NCBI RefSeq assembly: GCF_011044495.1
Contig: NZ_CP049143.1
Location: forward strand, 3,596,001-3,660,000
Direction: 5' to 3'
DNA length: 64,000 bases
DNA from: Roseimicrobium sp. ORNL1
GTDB taxonomy: Bacteria > Verrucomicrobiota > Verrucomicrobiia > Verrucomicrobiales > Verrucomicrobiaceae
Part shown: positions 27,277 to 34,761 of the stretch, in pieces
Layout: the number at the start of each line of letters is the position of its first letter
Position numbering within the stretch: the first letter of the stretch is position 1
The notes under the pieces: model-generated
What the model was told of the DNA's origin: nothing
Databases searched by the model: none
Seen by the model: the letters and a program-made list of their open reading frames with translations, nothing else
Made by a program: the position numbers and the translations under genes

Positions 27277-27666
27277 ATGTCTTGTAGGAATCATCCCCAG
27301 ACCCAGGCTGTGGCCACCTGCACCGGTTGCGCCGAGCCGTTCTGCCACAACTGCCTCGTGCAGCTCAGTGGACAGAACTACTGCGGATCTTGCAAAGTGC
27401 TCGCTCTGAACGGACGCGAACCCATCTTGGAGAACCGCCTGCGTCCGTGCAAAGAGGCGGCGGATGCCCTGAAATTCGCATTCATCGGACTGTTGTGTTT
27501 CGGCTTCATCTTGGGGCCGATGGCCATCTTTAAAGCCGTTGAGGCGAAAAAACTCATGAGAGATGATCCCACCTTGTTGGGATCCGGAAAATCGACAGCC
27601 GCCCTCGTCGTTGGCATTTTCGCGCTCGCTCTCTGGCTCATGAGTCTTGTTTCGCGCTTGTCCTGA
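27277..27666 (+). CDS. Membrane protein with N-terminal B-box-like zinc finger (first gene of the ubiquitin-like operon)
   Basis: 129 residues. The first 40 residues carry C3, H6, C15, C18, C23, C26, C36 and C39, a C-x2-H-x8-C-x2-C-x4-C-x2-C-x9-C-x2-C pattern like a B-box or treble-clef zinc binder. After a charged linker come two TM helices (about 66-87 and 107-127), so the finger should face the cytosol. Bacterial B-box proteins are recalled from RING/ubiquitin-like neighbourhoods. It lies 176 bp from divergent uvrA and 22 bp before the next gene. It may act as a membrane adaptor in the conjugation pathway, which is an inference. Confidence 0.8.
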   Translation: MSCRNHPQTQAVATCTGCAEPFCHNCLVQLSGQNYCGSCKVLALNGREPILENRLRPCKEAADALKFAFIGLLCFGFILGPMAIFKAVEAKKLMRDDPTLLGSGKSTAALVVGIFALALWLMSLVSRLS

Positions 27667-27688
27667 AAGGTCCCCGCCACCACTCGCC

Positions 27689-28336
27689 ATGAGCCAACTT
27701 TCCGAACCGACACTGACCTGCGGGCGGCACGCCCAGATCCCCGCCACTTGCTATTGTGCCCAGTGCGCCATGCCCTTGTGCGACAACTGCGCCCGGCCGC
27801 AAAGGGATGGGACTTTCAAGTGTCTCACTTGCTCTGTGGGTGCCAGGCTACCGGAGGCCCCCAGGCCTCGCATCCCTGTGCACTCGCCATTGGTCTCACA
27901 CCCGTGTACCCAGCATCCAGAGGTGAAGACCATCAGGCGCTGCAGTGGGTGCGGTGCCCACACTTGCGAGACCTGTAGCTTCACGCTGGAGAGCAATCTG
28001 CACATCTGTCCCACCTGCGCGATGAAAGGGCCCACGGGGCTGTCTTCCTCCCGAAAGACGCTGGTCATCGTCGGGTTGCTCCTGGCCATCTGGAGCACCG
28101 CAGCGACGGGTTTGATGGTCACCGGCTATTTCGCTGAGTCCAGCGAGGCTGCCGCAGGTCTGGCATTCTCTTTCCTGATCTTCTTCCCCGCACTCATTGG
28201 ATTTGCCGTGAGCCTTTCTGCCCAGGAACGCCGGTTGCAAAATCCGGCCCTCGTCTGGGTGGCGGTCACTTGGAACACGTTGTTACTGATCGGATTCGTC
28301 GCGCTCATCGTGATCGGGAATCTGAGCAATGGCTGA
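27689..28336 (+). CDS. Membrane protein with two B-box-like zinc fingers
   Basis: 215 residues from the ATG at 27689. Two zinc fingers stand in tandem: C11, H14, C23, C26, C31, C34, C45, C48 and C73, H76, C85, C88, C93, C96, C107, C110, each C-x2-H...C-x2-C-x4-C-x2-C...C-x2-C. A Pro/Arg linker separates them, and three hydrophobic helices follow (about 120-140, 150-170 and 185-208). It is a larger paralogue of the preceding protein, with 22 bp between the genes and 27 bp to the ubiquitin-like gene. Membrane tethering with cytosolic fingers suggests a scaffold or E3-type partner, which is an inference. Confidence 0.8.
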   Translation: MSQLSEPTLTCGRHAQIPATCYCAQCAMPLCDNCARPQRDGTFKCLTCSVGARLPEAPRPRIPVHSPLVSHPCTQHPEVKTIRRCSGCGAHTCETCSFTLESNLHICPTCAMKGPTGLSSSRKTLVIVGLLLAIWSTAATGLMVTGYFAESSEAAAGLAFSFLIFFPALIGFAVSLSAQERRLQNPALVWVAVTWNTLLLIGFVALIVIGNLSNG

Positions 28337-28363
28337 CGAAATTTTCTGAAACGCGATCAACTC

Positions 28364-28633
28364 ATGGGAGCAACAAGACTTCGAGTACTGGATATCTCGG
28401 GAAGCCGCGCCACGGAAGTGGAGGCACCGGATGATGTGGCCATCAACCGCGTGCTGACCGTTCTGATCGAGCGCATGAACCTGCCGCTGAACAGTCCGGA
28501 TGGGCAGCTGATGAGCTACAAGCTGCATCACCGCAGGAGCGGCCGGCAACTCCTCGATCACCAGACCCTGGCCGATGTCGGCGTGGTGGATGGGGATGAA
28601 CTGCGCCTGCAGCCGGAGATCACCGCTGGCTGA
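28364..28633 (+). CDS. Ubiquitin-like protein with free C-terminal glycine
   Basis: 89 residues. The sequence starts with a beta-grasp strand (RLRVLDISGSRATEVEAPDDV), a helix (INRVLTVLIERMNL) and further strands (SYKLHHRRSG, QTLADVGVVDGDELRLQPE). This follows ubiquitin and YukD/EsaB folds, including the LxDxGVxDGDxLxL close. The last residue is Gly89 (ITAG then stop), the form activated by E1 enzymes, so no proteolytic trimming is needed. The E1 gene begins 7 bp later. It should be the modifier that the operon's E1-E2-RING set transfers to targets. Confidence 0.88.
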   Translation: MGATRLRVLDISGSRATEVEAPDDVAINRVLTVLIERMNLPLNSPDGQLMSYKLHHRRSGRQLLDHQTLADVGVVDGDELRLQPEITAG

Positions 28634-28640
28634 TGCTGCC

Positions 28641-29843
28641 ATGAGCGTGCCGCATCCCGAGGTTGTGTCTCTCGCAGAGGGCAGGTTTGCCCGGCTGGAA
28701 GCCATTGAGTGGTGGGACCAGCGCCGCCTGACAGCGGCGAAGGTGCTGGTGATCGGCGCGGGCGCGCTCGGCAACGAGGTGCTCAAGAACCTGGCCCTGC
28801 TGGGCGTGGGTCACGTGGCGATTGCGGATCAGGACCATGTGGAGCTGAGCAATCTCAGTCGTTCCGTCCTCTTCCGTGAATCGGATGAAGGCCAGCCCAA
28901 GGCCCTCTGCGCCGCGCGGGCGCTCCAGGAAATCTATCCGGGTATCAGGGTGTATCCACTTGTAGGGAATGTCATTGCCGAACTGGGACTGGGCTGGTTC
29001 CGCTGGGCAGACGTGGTGGTGGGTGCGCTCGACAACCGTGAAGCCCGCGTGTTCGTGAACAGCGCCTGCGCCCGCATGGACCGTCCGTGGGTGGACGGCG
29101 GCATCGAGGTGCTGCAGGGCATCGTGCGCGCCTTCTACCCCCCACGCACGCCGTGCTACGAATGCACCATGAGCAAGGTGGACTGGGACCTTATTGACAA
29201 ACGTCGATCCTGTTCGCTGGTGGCCCGCCGGGCGATGGCACAACGCGGCACTCCCACCACGCCCACGTCAGCCTCCGTGATTGGCGCCATCCAGGCCCAG
29301 GAGGTGGTGAAGATTCTTCACGGCATGGATGGCATGCTGGGCCGGGGCTTCTTCTTCGATGGCCAGCACCACAGCTCTTATGGGATCGACTATCAGATCC
29401 ATGAGGACTGCCCGTGGCATGAGGCGCAGCCAGAGATCGTGTCCTCGCCGGACTGGAAATGGGAGAGTCCGCTCGCCATCCTTGCGAAGGAGGCTGAGGC
29501 GCGGCTGGGGGGACTGGATGCGCTGGATTTCGGACGGGAGATCGTGGAGCGCATGGAGTGCCTCGCTTGTGGGCTACACACACCTGTGTGGCGCGCTGCG
29601 GAACAGTTGGGCGAGCATGAGCTGCACTGTTCCTCGTGCGGCGCGGAATGTTCGCCAAGAGTGGTGCATTCTCTCACGCCTGCGCATCCAGCCATGCAGC
29701 GAAGCGCCCGCGAACTGGGCCTGCCCGAGCGGGACGTCCTGTGGGCCCGGCGTGGCGAACGTCAATTGGGCATGGAGCTGGCTGCAGAGTCCGGCTTCGA
29801 GGACCGGTGCCAGCAGCAACAGAATCAGAACATCACGCCATGA
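28641..29843 (+). CDS. E1-like ubiquitin-activating enzyme (ThiF/MoeB superfamily)
   Basis: 400 residues. Adenylation features are GAGALGNEVLKNLALLG (nucleotide loop, residues 39-55) and DQDHVELSNLSRSVLF, with the Arg and Asp pair that holds ATP/Mg. A zinc Cys pair C172-x2-C175 is followed by C191 in KRRSCSL, the position of the thioester cysteine, and IGAIQAQEVVK is diagnostic of E1/MoeB. Two extra CxxC pairs lie at C307/C310 and C330/C333, so the C-terminal part probably binds a second zinc. It starts 7 bp after the ubiquitin-like gene, and its TGA overlaps the JAB gene start as ATGA. Confidence 0.92.
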   Translation: MSVPHPEVVSLAEGRFARLEAIEWWDQRRLTAAKVLVIGAGALGNEVLKNLALLGVGHVAIADQDHVELSNLSRSVLFRESDEGQPKALCAARALQEIYPGIRVYPLVGNVIAELGLGWFRWADVVVGALDNREARVFVNSACARMDRPWVDGGIEVLQGIVRAFYPPRTPCYECTMSKVDWDLIDKRRSCSLVARRAMAQRGTPTTPTSASVIGAIQAQEVVKILHGMDGMLGRGFFFDGQHHSSYGIDYQIHEDCPWHEAQPEIVSSPDWKWESPLAILAKEAEARLGGLDALDFGREIVERMECLACGLHTPVWRAAEQLGEHELHCSSCGAECSPRVVHSLTPAHPAMQRSARELGLPERDVLWARRGERQLGMELAAESGFEDRCQQQQNQNITP

Positions 29844-30982
29844 GCTCTGGAAACAAAGGCAAAGCGCAGAAGGAAACCTCCTCCGAGGTGCAGGTGGGGC
29901 GCTCCGTGACCACCCAGCGAGCCAGGAAGAAGGTGTTTCCCGGGCCGAAAGGGAGCCACGTGCCGCTGCGCGTCGCCATTTCCCGCCAGGCGCACGCCGA
30001 GCTGGCGGCACATGCTCGCGAATCGCTGCAGGCGGAAGTTTGTGGCGTGCTTGTGGGTGAAGTCTGCCAGGATGACGAGGGAATCTATACCGATGTGCAG
30101 GCCATCATTCGCGGCCAGGCTGCCAGCGAAGGGAGCACGCATGTGACCTTCACGCAGGCTACCTGGAATGCCATTCACGAGACCATCGACCGGGAGCATG
30201 CGGACCGTTCCATCGTGGGCTGGTATCACACCCACCCCGGATTTGGTGTGGAGTTTTCTGAGATGGACCTGTTCATCCAGAAGAATTTTTTCTCTGGCGA
30301 GGCACAGGTCGCATTGGTCACGGATCCCATCTCAGGCGAAGTAGCTCTCGCGGCCAATGGCGGCGAGGACGGAGGCATCACCTACCTGCCATGCTATTGG
30401 GTGGATGGCCGTGAGCAGCCTGCTCGCGTGCCGGCTTCCAGCATGCCGGCCACCATGCAGGGGAGCGAGCGCCATCCCGCGACGGCGCGAAGCCTCGAGG
30501 CTTTGGAGAACCGCATCTCCCAGCTCACGCAGTCGCTCGATGAAGTGACTTCCATGTTTTACAAGACCCTCTTCTTCGCCGGAGCGGTCGTGTGCCTGGG
30601 CGTGCTGGTGTTTGCCGGGCTCCTGATCCGGGCGCAGTTCCAGGCGCGCATTGAGCCGCCGCAATTGAACAGCTTCGTTCCTGTGCCGGTAAAGATTGGG
30701 GATAAGAACGTGCTGCTCGGCGTGAGCGTGGTGAACTGGGACGTGCCTCCCGAACTCAACGCCCTGCTGCTGGACCTTGAGAAGGAGAAGCAGGAAGAGG
30801 CTGCAAAAGCCGCCGCCGCGGCGCTCGAGGAAGGACAGCCCGAAAAGAAGGAAAAGGCGAAACCAGCCTCCCAGCCCAAACAGGTGGAACCACCCCACGC
30901 AGCGCCGCAGCCCGCGTCATCACCCTCACCTCCGGCGCAGTCCGCCCCGCAGCCTCCCGCTTCGCCGCCTGCCGCAAAGTAG
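29840..30982 (+). CDS. JAB/JAMM metallopeptidase (deubiquitinase-like) with membrane anchor
   Basis: 380 residues. After a basic N-terminal tail, the JAB domain (about 40-185) has a full JAMM zinc site: E66 in AEVCGVLVGE, and H130, H132, S140 and D143 in WYHTHPGFGVEFSEMD. A helical, perhaps coiled-coil segment (215-240), one TM helix (245-265) and a periplasmic or second domain with Glu/Ala/Lys helix and Pro-rich tail follow. Enzymes of this class cleave isopeptide bonds to release ubiquitin-like modifiers. The start overlaps the E1 stop by 4 bp. It may either process conjugates or remove the modifier at the membrane. Confidence 0.9.
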   Translation: MSSGNKGKAQKETSSEVQVGRSVTTQRARKKVFPGPKGSHVPLRVAISRQAHAELAAHARESLQAEVCGVLVGEVCQDDEGIYTDVQAIIRGQAASEGSTHVTFTQATWNAIHETIDREHADRSIVGWYHTHPGFGVEFSEMDLFIQKNFFSGEAQVALVTDPISGEVALAANGGEDGGITYLPCYWVDGREQPARVPASSMPATMQGSERHPATARSLEALENRISQLTQSLDEVTSMFYKTLFFAGAVVCLGVLVFAGLLIRAQFQARIEPPQLNSFVPVPVKIGDKNVLLGVSVVNWDVPPELNALLLDLEKEKQEEAAKAAAAALEEGQPEKKEKAKPASQPKQVEPPHAAPQPASSPSPPAQSAPQPPASPPAAK

Positions 30983-31000
30983 AGACCAGATAACTTTTCC

Positions 31001-32386
31001 ATGAGCACCGAGAACGACTCCGTCATCCGCATCACCAAGGACGATGCCAACAGCCGTCATGTCGACGATCTGCTCAAGCGGCAGATGAGCCTGCGGGGCG
31101 AGACAGGAATCGCTCGTGATCGTGGCAAGTCCATCTTCCTCCAGAGCTGGGTGGTCCTCATGGTCGTGGGCTGCGTCAGCGCCATCATCGCCTGGGCCAT
31201 TCTTGAGCCCTGGTTTGATGACCATCTGGAACTGAAGGGCACGGTGGAGAGCGTGGAAGTGCGGAGCGATGTGGCGAAATACCGCTTCGGCATGCGAACG
31301 ATCGATACCGAGGTGCCCACCATTGCCAGGTTGGTGGTGAATGGACAGACTATCTGGCTGCCGGACGGGGTGCGGGAAGTGAGGAATAACAAGGCTGTAG
31401 GCTGGCTCGATCCCTCCACCATCCGTGCAGGTCAGAAGGTGATCGCTTTCATCGATGAATCCTACGCCATGAGCGGAGGGGAGTCCGCCATTGCCATCCT
31501 TGTCGAACCCCTGCCGGATGATGCGGTACTGGGACCACCAAAGACCATCGCCCAGCTTCAATCGCAGAACTCCGCAGCGAATCTGCTCTTCTTCCCGATC
31601 ATCGCCGCCTGTATCGGCTTGGGGATTGGTGCGGTGGATGGCATCGTGTGCCGGTTGCCGCGTCGCGCTTTGTTGTGTGGCCTGGTCGGCCTCGTGGTGG
31701 GATTCGTGGGAGGCTTCGTCAGCGGTATCGTCGCGAACATCGCCTATGGACCGATCAGCATGTTTGCGTCGGAGAAAATGGCCAGCGGTGGCGTCAATGC
31801 AGGGGTGGGATTTGGACTGCAGATGATGGGGCGCATGCTCGCCTGGGGGCTGGCAGGCATGACCATGGGAGTGGGGCAGGGGCTGGCATTGCGCTCCACC
31901 CGGCTGGTGACATACGGATTTGTTGGTGGTGTCGTGGGAGGACTGCTGGGAGGGATGTTCTTTGATCCCATCTCCACCATGCTCCTTGGCCATGACCACG
32001 TGGGTGGGGATGTGAGCCGCCTCGTTGCCATCGCCATCATCGGCGCCTGTACGGGGGGCATGATTGGTGTCGTGGAGCTGCTGGCCCGCGATGCCTGGCT
32101 GCGCATGATTCACGGACCACTGAAGGGGAAGGAATTCCTGCTTTACAAGGACGTGATGAATGTGGGTTCCTCCCCCAAGTCCGACTTGTATCTTTTCAAC
32201 GACCCCCGTGTGGCTCCCCAGCACGCCTTGATCCGCACAGTGGGCGAAGGCTACGAGATTGAAGCGCGTCAGGGCACCCAACCCGTGATCATCAATGGCT
32301 CCAGCCAGCAGCGCGCCCGCCTGCGGCATGGGGATGAGATCACCATCGGCGGCACCGTCTTTACCTTCCAGATGCGCAAGAGCTGA
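31001..32386 (+). CDS. Polytopic membrane protein with C-terminal FHA domain
   Basis: 461 residues. One TM helix lies near 48-70, then an extracytosolic-looking domain of ~110 residues (DHLELKGTVESVEV...VVNGQTIWLPDG) with an OB-like outline. About six TM helices follow (190-360, very Gly-rich: GLVVGFVGGFVSG, GGVVGGLLGGMFF). The last ~80 residues form an FHA domain (NVGSSPKSDLYLF, APQHALI, INGSSQQ, GDEITIGG), which binds phosphothreonine. It lies between the JAB gene (18 bp) and the RING gene (6 bp). The FHA domain could recruit phosphorylated targets to the conjugation machinery, an inference. Confidence 0.85.
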   Translation: MSTENDSVIRITKDDANSRHVDDLLKRQMSLRGETGIARDRGKSIFLQSWVVLMVVGCVSAIIAWAILEPWFDDHLELKGTVESVEVRSDVAKYRFGMRTIDTEVPTIARLVVNGQTIWLPDGVREVRNNKAVGWLDPSTIRAGQKVIAFIDESYAMSGGESAIAILVEPLPDDAVLGPPKTIAQLQSQNSAANLLFFPIIAACIGLGIGAVDGIVCRLPRRALLCGLVGLVVGFVGGFVSGIVANIAYGPISMFASEKMASGGVNAGVGFGLQMMGRMLAWGLAGMTMGVGQGLALRSTRLVTYGFVGGVVGGLLGGMFFDPISTMLLGHDHVGGDVSRLVAIAIIGACTGGMIGVVELLARDAWLRMIHGPLKGKEFLLYKDVMNVGSSPKSDLYLFNDPRVAPQHALIRTVGEGYEIEARQGTQPVIINGSSQQRARLRHGDEITIGGTVFTFQMRKS

Positions 32387-32392
32387 TTTGCC

Positions 32393-33007
32393 ATGTCCAC
32401 GGAAAATACCCAGAGCCATGTGTGCAGCATCTGCCTGACGGCGGTCGAGCCCGGTGGCGGCAGTGTCGAGTGCCCGTCATGCACGACCGTCTACCACGAT
32501 GACTGCTGGGCGGAGAATGGTGGCTGCGGAAGATATGGCTGCGTGGAGACGCCTCCCACCGAGCCACGCACCGACTTGGAGATTCCGGTTTCCTTCTGGG
32601 GCCAGGAACACAAGCAGTGCCCCTCGTGCGGCACGCAAATCATGGCGGCCGCGCTACGCTGCAGGAACTGCGGCGCCACCTTCTCTTCCGCGCGCCCGGA
32701 AGATGCCGAGGCTTTCCGCAACCGCGCCACACAACAGTCACGGCGCTCCGGCACCCAGCGCATGGCCATGGTGGTCTTCAGCCTCTGCATCCTGCCCTGC
32801 ACTTCGCCACTGGGACTGTTGATCGCTGCCATCTGGTATCCGCTGCGACGCAAGGAACTGGCCACGCTCCCAGGCTTGTACCGGACCCTCCTGATCATCG
32901 GCATGATCGTAGCGGTGATCCTGATTGTGGGCACCGTGCTGCTGAGCCTGACTTACGCACGCACGCATACGTTGGACTTTGAACTGCTCCCGAACGCCTC
33001 CCAATGA
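32393..33007 (+). CDS. RING-finger (Prok-RING_1-like) zinc-ribbon membrane protein, E3-like
   Basis: 204 residues. The N-terminal finger has C11, C14, C27, C30, H35, C38, C45 and C50 with YHDDCW before the second half, a C-x2-C-x12-C-x2-C-x4-H-x2-C-x6-C-x4-C treble clef like the prokaryotic RING family 1. A zinc ribbon (C76, C79, C90, C93) follows, then two TM helices (about 122-150 and 164-190). RING proteins bring charged E2 to the substrate. Its stop overlaps the E2 gene start by 4 bp (ATGA), which suggests that E2 and E3 are made together. Confidence 0.88.
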   Translation: MSTENTQSHVCSICLTAVEPGGGSVECPSCTTVYHDDCWAENGGCGRYGCVETPPTEPRTDLEIPVSFWGQEHKQCPSCGTQIMAAALRCRNCGATFSSARPEDAEAFRNRATQQSRRSGTQRMAMVVFSLCILPCTSPLGLLIAAIWYPLRRKELATLPGLYRTLLIIGMIVAVILIVGTVLLSLTYARTHTLDFELLPNASQ

Positions 33008-33465
33008 CGCCCCGACTCCGACGACTGACCGCCGACTACCAGCATGTCTGGCACGGACTGCATGAACACCCCGCCATCCGACTGGTGGAGGTGGAAGGGG
33101 ACCCTCCGGAGCGCTACGTGATTGATTTTCATCTCGCGGGGTTGGTGCCCGCCGGGAATGAGTCTTTTTCCCATGGAGGCACGCATCGGGCGGAAGTCTT
33201 CCTGCCGTTGGACTATCCGCGCCGCCCGCCGGTCTGCCGCATGCTCACTCCCGTGTTTCACCCAAACATCGACCCCCAGAAGATCTGCATCGGCGATCAC
33301 TGGAGTGCTGGCCAGACGCTGCTCCAGCTCATTTCCCGCATCGCGGAAATGCTCGCTTTCCAAAGCTACAATGTGAAAAGCCCACTCAACGCCCGCGCTG
33401 CAGCCTGGGCGGAGCAGCATCCAGAGGCGCTGCCGCTGGACACGCGAGACTTCACCTTGGGGTAG
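33004..33465 (+). CDS. E2-like ubiquitin-conjugating enzyme
   Basis: 153 residues with canonical E2 landmarks: YPRRPP (71-76), HPN (86-88), catalytic C95 in QKICIGDHW, W100 and the helix TLLQLISRIAEMLAF, followed by the SPLN turn. The arrangement matches UBC-fold enzymes of eukaryotes and bacterial Bub-type systems, not the atypical E2-like fusions of type II CBASS. The E2 accepts the modifier from the E1 as a thioester and transfers it to a lysine or, with RING help, to the target. The start overlaps the RING gene by 4 bp. It is the last gene of the operon, and a minus-strand membrane gene converges 10 bp further on. Confidence 0.93.
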   Translation: MTPRLRRLTADYQHVWHGLHEHPAIRLVEVEGDPPERYVIDFHLAGLVPAGNESFSHGGTHRAEVFLPLDYPRRPPVCRMLTPVFHPNIDPQKICIGDHWSAGQTLLQLISRIAEMLAFQSYNVKSPLNARAAAWAEQHPEALPLDTRDFTLG

Positions 33466-33475
33466 GGCAGCAGCT

Positions 33476-33919
33476 TTACGGGCTGGTTTCTACGGGCTGA
33501 GATGCCCGGATTCGATGCACGCACATCCACAGCGCTGCCAGGATGGCAATTCCGATGAGAACCCGGGGCTGATGCAGGATCAGGCTGCCTGCCAGAGCAA
33601 GGCTGAAAATCACCACGGCATAGTTGCGCGAGGTGGCGAGAGGAAACAGCGGCAGCACTGCCAGCCCCAGGAGCGTGAGGAGTGCGATTGGCACGAGAAA
33701 AACCGCATACATGGACTGCGGCATCCGGTGTGAGGAAAAAGATTCTGCCATCCCGATCTCCAGCCATCCTACGAAGCCCAGCCAGGATATGATCACCACA
33801 GAAATCGTAATGTATCCCGAGACGGCAATCGAGTATCGGTGCTCGCTCCTGATACCCAAGGCAAGCAAGATGGCCAGCGCAGAGACTCCACAAAGGACAA
33901 TGGACAGGTCGATGAGCAT
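33476..33919 (-). CDS. Hypothetical membrane protein, four TM segments
   Basis: 147 residues, almost entirely hydrophobic with helices at about 3-22, 33-53, 70-94 and 103-132, separated by short charged loops (IRSEHRYSIA, ATSRN, HRIRASQ). No family recognised. The stop codon lies 10 bp from the E2 stop on the opposite strand, so it does not belong to the + strand ubiquitin-like operon. Confidence 0.6.
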   Translation of the reverse strand: MLIDLSIVLCGVSALAILLALGIRSEHRYSIAVSGYITISVVIISWLGFVGWLEIGMAESFSSHRMPQSMYAVFLVPIALLTLLGLAVLPLFPLATSRNYAVVIFSLALAGSLILHQPRVLIGIAILAALWMCVHRIRASQPVETSP

Positions 33920-34052
33920 GGGAGGGTGTCTCGCACGGCAAATTTCTCAGGTTTCCCGGTGGGTCGCAAGCTTTCAAAATGGACTGCTGAGGGGCGGACA
34001 GGAGGCGGAGGGGCATCACTGTAATCCTAGGGCGCAGCGGCGAACTGTAAAT

Positions 34053-34080
34053 CTCCTGCAACCTTTCTAAAGGAGGCAGG
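34053..34080 (+). promoter_or_regulatory. Candidate Shine-Dalgarno-masking hairpin before the sigma factor gene
   Basis: TAAAGGAGG (34068-34076) is a near-perfect ribosome-binding site, but it lies 16 nt from the ATG at 34093. An upstream CTCCT (34053-34057) can pair with AGGAG (34071-34075), and CCTGC (34055-34059) with GCAGG (34076-34080). Either pairing would hide the site. Confidence 0.35.
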
Positions 34081-34092
34081 TTTACACCCCGC

Positions 34093-34761
34093 ATGTCCGC
34101 GGTAACGTTCGCAGCCACCCCACCTTTTTTCGCCTGGAACATGCCGGACTGGACGCCGAGCACCGCAAACAGCAGCGCCCCGGAAGCTTCTCCTGATGAG
34201 GAGAACGTCAGGCTTATGCTGCTCGTGAAGCAAGGGGATGTGAAAGCCTTTGAGCAACTCGTGGATCTCCACCAGCGCGCGGTGATCGGCACGGTGGCGC
34301 GGATGCTCAACAATGTGGATGACGCGCACGACGTGGCCCAGCAGGTCTTTGTGCGTGTGTGGCGCTCAGCCCCGAGGTATGAACCCAGCGCGAAGTTCAC
34401 CACCTGGCTTTTCACCATCATGCGCAATCTCGTCTTCAATGAGATGCGCCGTCGCACGCGGAAGCGTGAGGTCTCCATGGACGAGCAGCAGGAGGACTCT
34501 CACCGGGAGCATGCCGCCTCACCCCGGCATCATCCGGATACCACCGTGGCCCAGAGTGAACTGGAAGAGGCCATTGACCGCGCCATCCAGACCCTGCCGG
34601 AGAAGCAGCGTCTGGCCGTGACCCTTCGCCGCGACCTGGACATGCCCTATGAAGAGATCTGCGAAATCCTCGGCATGTCCCTCTCGGCCGTGAAGAGCCT
34701 GCTCTTCCGCGCCCGCAACGACCTCAAGGAACGCCTCAAGGACCATCTGGACGAGGATTAA
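34093..34761 (+). CDS. ECF-type RNA polymerase sigma factor
   Basis: 222 residues. Region 2 is clear: LVDLHQRAVIGTVARML...DAHDVAQQVFVRVWRSAPRYEPSAKFTTWLFTIMRNLVFNEMRRR. Region 4 follows with LPEKQRLAVTLRRDLDMPYEEICEILGMSLSAVKSLLFRARNDLKERL. The first ~35 residues (Pro/Ala/Thr/Ser) lie upstream of region 2, and MPDW at residue 17 is an alternative start. No anti-sigma gene follows on the same strand. Two minus-strand DUF2007 genes converge on it, the first overlapping its stop by 4 bp. It directs RNA polymerase to a stress or envelope regulon, unknown here. Confidence 0.92.
   Translation: MSAVTFAATPPFFAWNMPDWTPSTANSSAPEASPDEENVRLMLLVKQGDVKAFEQLVDLHQRAVIGTVARMLNNVDDAHDVAQQVFVRVWRSAPRYEPSAKFTTWLFTIMRNLVFNEMRRRTRKREVSMDEQQEDSHREHAASPRHHPDTTVAQSELEEAIDRAIQTLPEKQRLAVTLRRDLDMPYEEICEILGMSLSAVKSLLFRARNDLKERLKDHLDED

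Noticed and set aside
27277-33465. Assigning the ubiquitin-like operon to type II CBASS or Bil defence
   Set aside because: There is no CD-NTase, Cap2 fusion or effector gene. The E1, E2, RING and JAB set with membrane FHA and B-box partners does not match these systems.
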